A DNA stretch of 58,414 bases from Bacteroidales bacterium (GTDB taxonomy: Bacteria > Bacteroidota > Bacteroidia > Bacteroidales > UBA932), in contig JAFXUS010000008.1 in NCBI GenBank assembly GCA_017535125.1, positions 1 through 58,414 of the forward strand, given 5' to 3'. Positions 39,179 to 49,436 of the stretch are shown one piece after another (position 1 is the stretch's first letter; every line of letters starts with the position of its first letter). A model generated the notes under the pieces. It was not told the origin of the DNA, did no database searches, and saw nothing but the letters and a program-made list of their open reading frames with translations. Both the position numbers and the translations under genes were made by a program.

Positions 39179-40897
39179 ATGAGACCACGATTAATAGCGC
39201 TATTCTTTTCCGCAGCGTTGTTGGCACTTTCCTGCTCGCACGGAGAGCAGACCCTGCATATAGTCACGACGGGCGATGTCCACGGCAACTGGTTCGACGA
39301 ACCGTATATCGAAGGGCAGGCGACCAAGACCAGCCTGATGTCCGTCCATGCCTGGGTGGACAGCCTGCGCAGGGCTGTCGGGAAGCAGAACGTCCTGTTG
39401 CTGGATGCCGGCGACTGTCTCCAGGGAGACAATGCCCCCTACTACTATAATTATGTCGATACGGATGGAGAACACTTGTTCGTCCAACTGATGGCTTACA
39501 TGGGGTACGACGCCATCGCCGTCGGCAACCATGATATCGAAGCCGGTCATGCCGTTTACGACAAAGTGGCCGCCCAGCTGCGCGGACACGGTATTCCTTT
39601 CCTCGGCGCCAATGCCGTCTGCGAGGATGAAGATGATGAAACCTATTTCCCCGCCTACAAGGTATTCCGCCGCGGCGGCTTCAAGGTGGCCGTCATCGGC
39701 TTCACGAATCCGAACATCGAGGCCTGGCTGGACGAGCCGGTCTGGGAGGGGATGGAATTCGAATCCCTGCTCGACTGTGTCCAGGACTGGGTGGACGACG
39801 TCCGTGAGAAGGAACGCCCGGATGTTGTCGTGGTCCTGACGCATTCCGGTTCGGGCGAGGGCGACGGCTCCAGCCTGGAGTCGGAGGGCCTGGACCTGCT
39901 TCAGGAACTGGAGGGCGTGGACGTCCTCATCTGTGCGCATGACCACCGGCCTTTCGTCACGGAGAAAGACGGCACCTGGCTGATCGACGGCGGCGCCCGT
40001 GCAGGCAACGTCGGTCACGCCGTCATCACGAAATCGAAAGAGCATGGCAAGCAGGTCCGCGGCGAGTACGTCCGCATGGACAAGAACAAGGTGGACCGCG
40101 CCATGAAGGAGCATTTCCGGCCGGCCTTCGAGGCCGTCAAAGCCTTCACCCTGCAGCCGGTGGGAGAACTGACGGCGGAGCTGCGTACGCGCGACGCGTA
40201 TAGTGGCATGTGCGACTACGCCGCCCTCATCCACATGGTCCAGCTGGAAGCATCCGGCGCGCAGATTTCCTTCGTCGCGCCTTTGACCTTTGACGGTACG
40301 GTCGCTGCCGGCCAGGTCATCTTCAACGACATGTTCACGATTTATCCTTTCGAGAACCAGCTCTACGTCGTCAAGATGAAAGGATCGGAAATCAGGGACT
40401 ATCTGGAATATTCCTACGACAACTGGATCCAGACCCCCGGCGAGCATGTCCTGAAGATCGTGAACGAACCGGATCCCAGGACGGGTGCGGAGCGGTGGTC
40501 CTTCGCCGGCCGTACCTACAATTTCGATTCAGCGGCCGGAATCTATTATACCGTCGATGTGACGAAGCCTTTCGGAAAGCGCGTGAAGATCACCTCGCTT
40601 GCGGACGGCTCTCCGTTCAAGCTGGATGCCTGGTACACCGCGGCCATGACGTCGTATCGGGCCAGCGGCGGCGGGGACATCCTCATGAAGGGGGCCGGCC
40701 TGTCGAAGGACGAGGCCGAAGACCGGATTGAGGAGCGGCTTCCCGAGGTCCGGGAAATGGTCTATCAGTATTTCAAGAAACACGGTACCGTGGGCATTTC
40801 GGATTTCGGCAATCGCGCCGTGCTCGGCGAATGGCACTTCGTGCCGGAGAAAACTGTCGCTCCGTTGTTCGAAAAGGATCTGTCGCTTATCTTCTGA
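39179..40897 (+). CDS. Bifunctional metallophosphatase/5'-nucleotidase lipoprotein (UshA-like)
   Basis: 572 residues. The signal peptide ends LALSC (Cys19), so it is a lipoprotein acting outside the inner membrane. Residues about 24-300 are a calcineurin-like phosphoesterase: TTGDVHGNWF, DAGDCLQGDN, VGNHDIEAG, and VLTHSGSGEGDG with CAHDHRPF. Residues about 330-550 are the 5'-nucleotidase C-terminal substrate domain (FVAPLTFDGTVAAGQVIFNDMFTIYPFENQLYV; YRASGGGD). It dephosphorylates extracellular nucleotides for salvage. Confidence 0.94.
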   Translation: MRPRLIALFFSAALLALSCSHGEQTLHIVTTGDVHGNWFDEPYIEGQATKTSLMSVHAWVDSLRRAVGKQNVLLLDAGDCLQGDNAPYYYNYVDTDGEHLFVQLMAYMGYDAIAVGNHDIEAGHAVYDKVAAQLRGHGIPFLGANAVCEDEDDETYFPAYKVFRRGGFKVAVIGFTNPNIEAWLDEPVWEGMEFESLLDCVQDWVDDVREKERPDVVVVLTHSGSGEGDGSSLESEGLDLLQELEGVDVLICAHDHRPFVTEKDGTWLIDGGARAGNVGHAVITKSKEHGKQVRGEYVRMDKNKVDRAMKEHFRPAFEAVKAFTLQPVGELTAELRTRDAYSGMCDYAALIHMVQLEASGAQISFVAPLTFDGTVAAGQVIFNDMFTIYPFENQLYVVKMKGSEIRDYLEYSYDNWIQTPGEHVLKIVNEPDPRTGAERWSFAGRTYNFDSAAGIYYTVDVTKPFGKRVKITSLADGSPFKLDAWYTAAMTSYRASGGGDILMKGAGLSKDEAEDRIEERLPEVREMVYQYFKKHGTVGISDFGNRAVLGEWHFVPEKTVAPLFEKDLSLIF

Positions 40898-42209
40898 ATG
40901 CCTTGAGGCGCTGCTGTAGCGATCCGTCCACAGCCATCTTCATCATCTTGCGGGTCTGTTCAAACTGTTTGAGCAGTTTGTTGACGTCCGCGACCGTCGT
41001 GCCGGAGCCCTTGGCGATTCGCTGGCGGCGGGAGCCGTTGAGGCACTCGGGATGCTCCTTCTCGTAGGGCGTCATGGACTGGATGATGGCTTCGGTTGAC
41101 TTGAATGCGTCATCGGGAATGTCCACGTCGCGGAGCGCCTTGTCCATGCCCGGCAGCATGCCGGCCAGATCCTTCATGTTTCCCATTTTCTGCACCTGCT
41201 TGAGCTGATTGTAGAAATCGGCCAGGGTAAACTGGTTGTGCGCGATTTTCTTCTTGAGGGCACGTGCTTCCTTTTCATCATATTGCTCCTGGGCTTTCTC
41301 GACGAGGGAGACGACGTCGCCCATGCCGAGGATGCGGTCGGCTACGCGGGCCGGATAGAAGATATCGAGGGCCTCCATCTTTTCGCCTGAGCTGACGAAT
41401 TTGATGGGCTTGCCGGTGACGGCCTTGATGGAAAGCGCGGCGCCTCCGCGCGTGTCGCCGTCCATCTTGGTCAGCACCACGCCGTCGTAGTCGATGGCCT
41501 CGTTGAATGCCCTGGCGGACTCGACGGCATCCTGACCGGTCATCGCGTCCACGACGAAGAGTGTCTCCGTCGGAGCGACGGCTTTGTGCAGGGTGGAGAT
41601 TTCCTCCATCAGTTCCTGATCGACGGTCAGGCGGCCGGCCGTATCCACGATTACGACGCTGATGCCTTGCTGGCGGGCGTACTGGATGGCGTCCTTCGCC
41701 ACTTTCACGGGATCTTTCTCTCCGTCTTCCGCATAGACCTCGACGCCCACCTGCGTGCCGAGCGTCTTGAGCTGCTCGATGGCGGCGGGACGGAAGGTGT
41801 CGCAGGCAGCCAGGAGGACTTTCATGCCGCGCTTGCTCTTGACGTGCAGCGCGAGCTTGCCGCTGAAGGTCGTCTTACCGGAACCGTTCAGACCGGCAAC
41901 GAGCACCACGGCGGGGGATCCCTTGAGGTTGATCTCAGCATGCTCGGAACCCATGAACCCGGCCAGTTCGTCGTGGACGATCTTGACAATCATCTGCTGC
42001 GGCTTGACGGCCGTCAGCACGTTGGCTCCCATAGCTTTCGCCTTTACACGGTCGCAGAACTCCTTGGCCACCTTGTAGGATACGTCCGCGTCGAGCAGCG
42101 CCCGGCGGATCTCCTTGAGGGTCTCAGCCACGTTGACTTCTGTGATCTTACCTTCACCCTTCAGTATTTTGAAGGATCTTTCAAGTCTATCGGACAGGTT
42201 TTCGAACAT
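40887..42209 (-). CDS. ffh: Signal recognition particle protein Ffh
   Basis: 440 residues, the SRP54 GTPase that delivers inner-membrane proteins to the translocon. It contains the N domain, then G1 GLNGSGKTTFSGKLA, DTFRPAAIEQL, VDTAGRL (G3), LTKMDGDTRGG (G4) and the methionine-rich M domain with GSRRQRIAKGSGTT for 4.5S RNA. The C-terminus is short, as usual. It ends convergently with the 5'-nucleotidase gene, with an 11-nt overlap. Confidence 0.97.
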   Translation of the reverse strand: MFENLSDRLERSFKILKGEGKITEVNVAETLKEIRRALLDADVSYKVAKEFCDRVKAKAMGANVLTAVKPQQMIVKIVHDELAGFMGSEHAEINLKGSPAVVLVAGLNGSGKTTFSGKLALHVKSKRGMKVLLAACDTFRPAAIEQLKTLGTQVGVEVYAEDGEKDPVKVAKDAIQYARQQGISVVIVDTAGRLTVDQELMEEISTLHKAVAPTETLFVVDAMTGQDAVESARAFNEAIDYDGVVLTKMDGDTRGGAALSIKAVTGKPIKFVSSGEKMEALDIFYPARVADRILGMGDVVSLVEKAQEQYDEKEARALKKKIAHNQFTLADFYNQLKQVQKMGNMKDLAGMLPGMDKALRDVDIPDDAFKSTEAIIQSMTPYEKEHPECLNGSRRQRIAKGSGTTVADVNKLLKQFEQTRKMMKMAVDGSLQQRLKAFRR

Positions 42210-42228
42210 ACTTTTTCATTTAATCTCG

Positions 42229-42236
42229 CAAATATA
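42229..42236 (-). promoter_or_regulatory. -7 box of the ffh promoter
   Basis: TATATTTG matches TAnnTTTG, 19 nt before the ffh ATG; it lies in the 30-bp gap to the divergent HTH gene. Confidence 0.6.
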
Positions 42237-42239
42237 GCT

Positions 42240-42641
42240 ATGAATTATTTATTTCGAAAATTGAAGTGGCGTCACGGACTCTCCGAATCGCAGTTGTGCC
42301 TGCTCCAACGGGCCCGGGACGCCGTTGATGCGTGGGTGGAACAGAAGGGATTCACCAAGCCGATCGTCTCGCTCGACGGGCTTGCTTCGGATATCGGGAT
42401 TCCCGCCGATCAGCTGAATATCTATATCCGGCTCCTTGCCCGGAAGTCGGTGCTGGCATGGCGCAAGTCGTTGCGCATCCGGGAGGCGTGCCGCTTGCTG
42501 CTGGATTATCCGGACATTCCGATCTCCGTCGTTGGGGAAATGGTGGGCATTGACGACAAGTCCAATTTCAAACGCCAGTTTGAACAGATTGTCGGGATGC
42601 AGCCTCGCGTCTGGCGGGACAAACACCTGCGCAGGACTTGA
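42240..42641 (+). CDS. Stand-alone AraC-type helix-turn-helix protein
   Basis: 133 residues from the ATG at 42240; a longer in-frame reading crosses ffh on the opposite strand. The whole protein is essentially an AraC DNA-binding domain: first HTH SLDGLASDIGIPADQLNIYIRLLARKSVLAWRKSLRIREACRLL, second HTH PISVVGEMVGIDDKSNFKRQFEQIVGMQPRVWRD. No ligand-binding domain is present, so its activity must be controlled by level or by a partner. The target is unknown; the zinc transporter gene lies just downstream on the other strand. Confidence 0.85.
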   Translation: MNYLFRKLKWRHGLSESQLCLLQRARDAVDAWVEQKGFTKPIVSLDGLASDIGIPADQLNIYIRLLARKSVLAWRKSLRIREACRLLLDYPDIPISVVGEMVGIDDKSNFKRQFEQIVGMQPRVWRDKHLRRT

Positions 42642-42646
42642 TGGAT

Positions 42647-42677
42647 GCGGGCCGGGTACTCCGGCCCGCTTTTATTT
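42647..42677. terminator. Terminator between HTH and CDF genes
   Basis: GCGGGCCGG and CCGGCCCGC with loop GTACT form a perfect 9-bp GC stem, followed on the plus strand by TTTTATTT. It partly overlaps the end of the minus-strand CDF gene. Confidence 0.88.
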
Positions 42678-43310
42678 CCGGAACAGCGTGCGGAGTGCGT
42701 CCAGCAGGAGCCGTAGCGTGTTGAAGAGAATCACCGCGGCGACGACGAGGCTGATGGCCGGGTCGATGACGTGCAGGCCGGTCCGGCTGATGATGATACC
42801 GGCGATGACGATGCCGAGCGAGAGAAGCGAATCCGTCGCCATGTGCAGGAACGCCGCCCGGGTGTTGATGTCGCCGCGGTGGCGCATCAGCAGCCAGGCG
42901 CTGAGACCGCTGACCAGGATGCCGACGCCGGCGGTCCAGGAAATGGCGGCGCCGTCCACCGGCTCGGGGTGGCCGATTTTCCCGACGCTCTCATAGATGA
43001 TCATGCCCACGGCGAACAGCAGGACGAGGGTGTTGACCAGGGCGATGAGGGCCGAAACGCGCCGAGCGTCCGTCGAAGGCCGGCTGGCAAGCCGGAAACC
43101 GACCAGGGCGATGCCCAGGGCAAAGACATCCAGCAGTTTGTGCCCGGCGTCGGACACGAGGCCGAGGGAGTGGCTGATCCGCCCGACCACGACTTCCAGT
43201 ATGACGAATGCGAGGTTGAGCGCGATGGCGATCCAATACGCTTTCCGGAGGGTACAGTCTTCCTGTCCGGAGACCGGAAGATCATGGATGTGGTGATGTC
43301 CTGAGTGCAT
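42672..43310 (-). CDS. Cation diffusion facilitator, short form without C-terminal domain
   Basis: 212 residues with about six transmembrane helices and a His-rich start (MHSGHHHIHD). The metal-site motifs are SLGLVSDAGHKLLD (the His/Asp of helix 2; one histidine replaces the usual HxxxD His) and AAFLHMATDSLLS (HxxxD of helix 5). Zinc, cadmium or cobalt export is the family role. Canonical CDF proteins have a ~90-residue cytosolic zinc-sensing domain after helix 6. This one stops right after it. It shares the region with a zinc-type P-ATPase. Confidence 0.9.
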   Translation of the reverse strand: MHSGHHHIHDLPVSGQEDCTLRKAYWIAIALNLAFVILEVVVGRISHSLGLVSDAGHKLLDVFALGIALVGFRLASRPSTDARRVSALIALVNTLVLLFAVGMIIYESVGKIGHPEPVDGAAISWTAGVGILVSGLSAWLLMRHRGDINTRAAFLHMATDSLLSLGIVIAGIIISRTGLHVIDPAISLVVAAVILFNTLRLLLDALRTLFRK

Positions 43311-43313
43311 GGT

Positions 43314-44015
43314 CTAGAAACGCCAGCCCAGACCCATCGAGACCTTGTAAGGATGTCCGTAGGACTTGGCGCTTTCGTAATTGATGATATCGAGTACGCT
43401 GTACTTTACGCTGAGGTTGATCTGAAGGCCGCTGGCGAATTCGTAGCCGAACAGGCATCCGACGCCGGCATGGCTGTCATTGAGATAATAGCGGGGCTTC
43501 CCGGTCACGTCGTTGGTGTCAAGGACGCGCTTGTAGGGGGTGACATAGCCTTTGTCCTTCGGGCACCAGGCATCGAACGTGATGTGGGTAAAAATACCTG
43601 CGCCGAAGTTGAAATGGCCGTTCCCGGAAGGGAGGCCATAGACGAGGTAGATGGGGATATCGAGTCCCACCATACGCATGCCCACCACGTCGGAGACGGG
43701 TCGTTTGTGCCAGAACAGGAATCCGAGGTCTTTGTCGGTGGTAATGTAGCTGCCGTTTTGCAGTCCGACTATGGCCTGGACCTCGACCGCCAGCCGCCGG
43801 GTGATATGGTAATCGATGAATGCACCGATTTCAAAGCCGAATCCGGGGTAGGCGGACAGATTGATTTCGGAAATGAACATATCCTCGCCGGCATAATTGG
43901 CCTGGGCCAGCACGCCGAGCGTAACCGGTTTGATTTTTAGGCTGTCGGCATCCTGTGCCCGGGTACCGGTCAGGAAAAGGCAGAGCGCCAGCAGAGTCAA
44001 AATATATTTTTTCAT
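43314..44015 (-). CDS. Outer-membrane beta-barrel protein
   Basis: 233 residues. A signal peptide (1-20, ending TRAQD) precedes a beta-rich protein with alternating hydrophobic strands, for instance PGFGFEIGAFIDYHI, RLAVEVQAIVGLQNG and LQINLSVKYSVLDIINY. It ends SMGLGWRF, the aromatic terminal strand of Bacteroidota barrels. It looks like the PorT/OMP_b-brl class. The function is unknown. It lies 12 nt after the DUF5686 gene and 3 nt before the CDF gene, so these may be one transcript. Confidence 0.8.
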   Translation of the reverse strand: MKKYILTLLALCLFLTGTRAQDADSLKIKPVTLGVLAQANYAGEDMFISEINLSAYPGFGFEIGAFIDYHITRRLAVEVQAIVGLQNGSYITTDKDLGFLFWHKRPVSDVVGMRMVGLDIPIYLVYGLPSGNGHFNFGAGIFTHITFDAWCPKDKGYVTPYKRVLDTNDVTGKPRYYLNDSHAGVGCLFGYEFASGLQINLSVKYSVLDIINYESAKSYGHPYKVSMGLGWRF

Positions 44016-44027
44016 GCGTCCAGTCGG

Positions 44028-46613
44028 TTAAATGGTAATACGGATGGAAATCTTGAAGCCGTTCTTCTGGGCTTCCGTCAGCCCTTCGGTATAGCTGATA
44101 CGGCGCACGTAATCTACGCGGAGGAACTTGAAAATGTTCTCTATGCCGACCGTGTACTCCATGTACGGGGTCGTATTCAGGAGACCGGTTCCTTCCGGCA
44201 GGGCATAAAGCCCCGGTGTGTTGAAGAGCGGATTGTTCTTCTCGGAGAGCGAGCCGATGATGGCCCGGAACGACACCACCTCGCGGAGTTTGAGCTTGTT
44301 GAGGAGCGGAATCCGGTTGAAGATCCAGCCCTTAAGATAGTAGGTGACGAACAGATCGGCATACTGGTCCATCACGAATTCCATCGGTCTCATCAAGTTG
44401 AATGCATCCGCGACCAGCAGGAACGAAGGGTTGGCGTTGGGGGCGAACAGCTTGGGGAGCGGAACGCGGTTCCAGATGAATCCGGTCGAGAGCGCGGCGT
44501 CGATATGGCCGAACGAGGACAGCCAGATACGTTTCTGGGCGGAGAACTCCGTCTTGTTGTACCAGAACTGGTTGTCAAAGTAACCCACCGTGTGGGTCAG
44601 GCTCACGATCGGGGCGTCCTTCGCCAGCGAGATGGGGGCTTCCTTGCCCAACCGGCTCGAGAAGAGCGGCTCGCCCGGAGCATACCGGATGCGCGCCGTC
44701 CAGGAGTAATCGTTGAAGACGGGAACGGGCTCCAGGCCGCCGTTCGCGTCATAACGGGTATAGGACAGCGTGCCGGTCGGCGTGATGCGGTCGAAGCGGA
44801 GTGTGGAGGTGAAGGAGAGGCGGGACAGCCACTCCCGGTCATACTTGACCTGGAAACGCCGCACGTACTGCAGGGGCTGCTCCTTGAAGGTCGTCATCAA
44901 GATGTTGTCGCGGTCGAGGAGCGTGTAGCTCTGGCCCGGTCCTTCCAGGTCGTAGCTGGCCGTGAAGGTGATGTAATGGCGCAGGGGCTCGAAGGGGTGG
45001 AAATCCTTTTTCTCAAAGGTGTGGATGTAGCTGAGTTCGCCCTTGAACTTCTGGTCGCGGAAACCGTAGGCCACGTAGCCGTTGAAGAAGTTCTTGTTGT
45101 GCAGCGTTGCGGTCGTCATGAAGCCGAGACGCAGGCGGAATCCCTCCTGCATGTTGTAGTTCATGGTGTTGAAGACGGGACCGATGTCCACCAGACTCTT
45201 CTTGCGGTCGTTCGGGCTCTTCTGTGTCTTGAGCGGCACGGTCGGGAAGTATTCGGCACCCATGGATTCCGCGAAGCTGGCGATGCGGCGCAGTTTCGGG
45301 ACGGCGTATATGTCCGTCATGATGCTGTCCAGCAGGGATTCCGTCCGGGTGAGGGGAACGGGACGGCGCGGGGTCCACCATTCGTCGGGGCGCCACCAGT
45401 CGCGGTTGGCGATGGTCTCGTCCGCCTGACGCAGCAGGCTGTCCGGGACGGAAGTCTGCGTGAAGTCGTAATTGGTGTGGACGATCTTCTTGTGGGCATA
45501 GAGCTCGCGCATCTTCTTGAAGATGTAGAACTGTGCGTAGGTGTTCTTCTCCGTGGACGCCCATTTGCCGTTCTCCATCTTTTCGAAAGATTCCTCGATG
45601 GCGAGGTTGCTGACGAAATTGAGGTTGATGTGGGCCGGGATGCCCAGGGTATATTTCTTGACGGCGTAGGTGCTGTCCTTGACGACGTAGAGGTGACCTG
45701 TGAAGCTGAAGCTCTCGCTGTTGAACGGCACGAAGGTCAGGTCGATGCACTCGACGCCGTCCACCATCAGCGTGTCGGAGATGTAGTACTTGTAGTACGT
45801 GGTGGCGAGCGAACTGGAAAGCGGGCTCACGAAACGGTTGAGCAGCACTTCCATGTTGTCCTCAAAGATGTCCGAGTCGGCGAAGATGGTCCGGATGTTG
45901 GTGCCTAATCCGCCGGCATCAAGCGGTTCGTCCAGACCGAGGCTGCGGCGCCGCAGTACATACGTGCGGGTGCGCTTGGGGCTCTTCTGGAACCAGGTCG
46001 TGGAGAGATTTTCCCGCAGGGAGACGGTCAGAACGGGCGTGTTCTTGAACTGGGCCGTATCGACGTACTTCTCCATGAAGGGGAACTTGCTCCAGAACTT
46101 GTGGTTTTCGAAATCGACGTCGAACTTGTCCAGCGACATGACGAGCTTGTCGTAGTTGTCCACCTTGTAGCCCTGCGCGGATTTGATGTGGTTTTCTTCC
46201 TTGTGCTGGATGACGTTCTTGACGAGTTCGACGGCCGGATTGCCACGGCGGCGATAGACGTTGTCGCGGCGGCGGCGCGGCCGCACGACTACGGCCTGGA
46301 TGCCGTAGGTGTCGGGGTTCATCTTGATCTTGGCGTCCCGGGTGGTGGCGCCTGCGCGGATGTTGAAGATGTAGGTCTCGTATCCGAGCATCTGGAAGCT
46401 CACGTTGGAGTAGCTGCCGGCGGCTTCGATGGAGAATTTGCCCTCCAGATCGGTCATGGTGCCGATCCGGGTGCCGGGGAAGACGACGGAGACATACGGC
46501 AGCGGTTCACCAGTCGAAGCATCCGTCACGACGCCATAGACACGTGTCTGCGCCAGGGCGGAAAAGCCGAGGGAACAGAGCAGCAATATGGTAAGAATCA
46601 AGTATTTTCTCAT
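44028..46613 (-). CDS. DUF5686 outer-membrane protein with carboxypeptidase-like domain
   Basis: 861 residues from MRKYLILT, 32 codons inside the longest reading. The signal peptide (1-22, SALAQ) precedes a CarboxypepD-regulatory-like Ig fold (about 23-110: TRVYGVVTDASTGEPLPYVSVVFPGT..GTMTDLEGKFSI) and the long DUF5686 region. The last third is barrel-like, ending in RISYTEGLTEAQKNGFKISIRITI. The arrangement is that of TonB-receptor-like proteins without a plug. Such proteins probably export or assemble surface material. It shares a strand with the barrel and CDF genes. Confidence 0.88.
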   Translation of the reverse strand: MRKYLILTILLLCSLGFSALAQTRVYGVVTDASTGEPLPYVSVVFPGTRIGTMTDLEGKFSIEAAGSYSNVSFQMLGYETYIFNIRAGATTRDAKIKMNPDTYGIQAVVVRPRRRRDNVYRRRGNPAVELVKNVIQHKEENHIKSAQGYKVDNYDKLVMSLDKFDVDFENHKFWSKFPFMEKYVDTAQFKNTPVLTVSLRENLSTTWFQKSPKRTRTYVLRRRSLGLDEPLDAGGLGTNIRTIFADSDIFEDNMEVLLNRFVSPLSSSLATTYYKYYISDTLMVDGVECIDLTFVPFNSESFSFTGHLYVVKDSTYAVKKYTLGIPAHINLNFVSNLAIEESFEKMENGKWASTEKNTYAQFYIFKKMRELYAHKKIVHTNYDFTQTSVPDSLLRQADETIANRDWWRPDEWWTPRRPVPLTRTESLLDSIMTDIYAVPKLRRIASFAESMGAEYFPTVPLKTQKSPNDRKKSLVDIGPVFNTMNYNMQEGFRLRLGFMTTATLHNKNFFNGYVAYGFRDQKFKGELSYIHTFEKKDFHPFEPLRHYITFTASYDLEGPGQSYTLLDRDNILMTTFKEQPLQYVRRFQVKYDREWLSRLSFTSTLRFDRITPTGTLSYTRYDANGGLEPVPVFNDYSWTARIRYAPGEPLFSSRLGKEAPISLAKDAPIVSLTHTVGYFDNQFWYNKTEFSAQKRIWLSSFGHIDAALSTGFIWNRVPLPKLFAPNANPSFLLVADAFNLMRPMEFVMDQYADLFVTYYLKGWIFNRIPLLNKLKLREVVSFRAIIGSLSEKNNPLFNTPGLYALPEGTGLLNTTPYMEYTVGIENIFKFLRVDYVRRISYTEGLTEAQKNGFKISIRITI

Positions 46614-46656
46614 AAAATGAAACGGTCGGACGGTCCGGCCAGCAAAAAACAGACTG

Positions 46657-46664
46657 CAAAGATA
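46657..46664 (-). promoter_or_regulatory. -7 box of the DUF5686 operon
   Basis: TATCTTTG matches TAnnTTTG and begins 3 nt after the T-run of the upstream terminator, giving a leader of about 40 nt. Confidence 0.6.
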
Positions 46665-46666
46665 AC

Positions 46667-46693
46667 AAAAAAAGCGGGAAACCCCGCCTTTTT
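46667..46693 (-). terminator. Terminator of the P-type ATPase gene
   Basis: On the minus strand AAAAAGGCGGG, loop GTTT, CCCGC and then seven T. It lies 21 nt past the ATPase stop codon. Confidence 0.85.
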
Positions 46694-46713
46694 CGAATAA
46701 AACCCTCACAGCA

Positions 46714-48588
<1,875 letters not shown>

Positions 48589-48609
48589 AATTTGGTTGAT
48601 TTTCGAAAG

Positions 48610-48617
48610 CAAAGGTA
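48610..48617 (-). promoter_or_regulatory. -7 box of the metal ATPase promoter
   Basis: TACCTTTG matches TAnnTTTG, 21 nt before the ATG at 48588. Confidence 0.6.
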
Positions 48618-48629
48618 CGGCGCCGGCGC

Positions 48630-48644
48630 TGCAACCGGGTTGCA
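48630..48644. promoter_or_regulatory. Perfect 15-bp palindrome between divergent promoters
   Basis: TGCAACC-G-GGTTGCA. It sits upstream of the metal ATPase -7 box and overlaps the -33 position of the divergent promoter at 48662, a typical site for a metal-responsive regulator. The regulator itself is not identified in the window. Confidence 0.6.
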
Positions 48645-48661
48645 AACTCGTCAGTAATTGC

Positions 48662-48669
48662 TAACTTTG
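48662..48669 (+). promoter_or_regulatory. -7 box of the arabinoxylan cluster, with a 6-codon upstream ORF
   Basis: TAACTTTG matches TAnnTTTG; TTG at 48640-48642 lies 19 bp upstream. Six nt after the box an ATG opens MIPESF-stop (48676-48696), ending 11 nt before the real start at 48708. Confidence 0.55.
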
Positions 48670-48707
48670 TGTACCATGATCCCGGAATCTTTTTAACCAA
48701 TTAATTT

Positions 48708-49424
48708 ATGATATCCAATTTCATCAAGCGTGCCGCCCTGGCGGCCCTTGCGCTCGGTTTCTTCGCGGCGCTTCCCGCCCGTGCACAGGAACTGGACCTT
48801 TCGTACCATCATCCGGTCCTCGAGGACTATTTCGCCCCGGCATCCGCCACGCCCGCTACTCCGGACGAGCAGGGCTTCATCCGCCGCTGGTCGCTGCTGG
48901 AGCCCATTGCCAAACCGGAAATCCGCACCAATGCCATCTTTGACGACACGTATCTCAACACGGAGTTCGCGAAGATCTATTTCCCGGAGCAGATGACCAT
49001 CGTCCCGAAGGACGGACAGAAAGTCAAACTCGACAAGAAGACCAAGCTCGCCTGGCACTGCTACGACAGCCGGCGCTACAACGTGAAGCTCTATCGTTTC
49101 GCCACCGGTCTGGGCCTGCACCCGACCGAGGCGCTGTACCTGGCCGTGACCGTCGTCAACGTCCCTGAGGACATGACGGTCCGGATGTCCGTCGGCTCCA
49201 ATTCCGGCTCCAAATGGTGGGTGAACGGCGAGGAGGCCATCCTGCTGTCCGGCGACCGCCGCATGGTCGTGGACGACTGCGTCTCCCGGAAGATTACCCT
49301 CAAGGCAGGGCGCAACGTCATCCGCGGCGCCGTGATCAACGGCCCCGGCATGAGCGACTTCTGCATCCGCTTCCTGGATGAGGCGGGCCGGCCCGTCACC
49401 AACTTCACCGTCACCAACCAGTAA
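48708..49424 (+). CDS. Secreted protein of a glycoside-hydrolase cluster, unknown
   Basis: 238 residues. The signal peptide (1-26, PARAQ) precedes a linker (EDYFAPASATPATPDEQGFIRRWSLLEPI). The body contains KFAIYFPEQ-like text and a C-terminal beta-sandwich-like module from about 145: SGSKWWVNGEEAILLSGDRRMVVDDC..ITLKAGRNVIRGAVINGPG, then DFCIRFLDEAGRPV. That pattern resembles the PA14/CBM-like binding module attached to acetyl-xylan esterases and other hemicellulases. I see no catalytic motif. It precedes GH43 and GH8 genes on one strand (12-nt gap), so a role in binding arabinoxylan is inferred. Confidence 0.7.
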   Translation: MISNFIKRAALAALALGFFAALPARAQELDLSYHHPVLEDYFAPASATPATPDEQGFIRRWSLLEPIAKPEIRTNAIFDDTYLNTEFAKIYFPEQMTIVPKDGQKVKLDKKTKLAWHCYDSRRYNVKLYRFATGLGLHPTEALYLAVTVVNVPEDMTVRMSVGSNSGSKWWVNGEEAILLSGDRRMVVDDCVSRKITLKAGRNVIRGAVINGPGMSDFCIRFLDEAGRPVTNFTVTNQ

Positions 49425-49436
49425 TCCGAACGCCTT

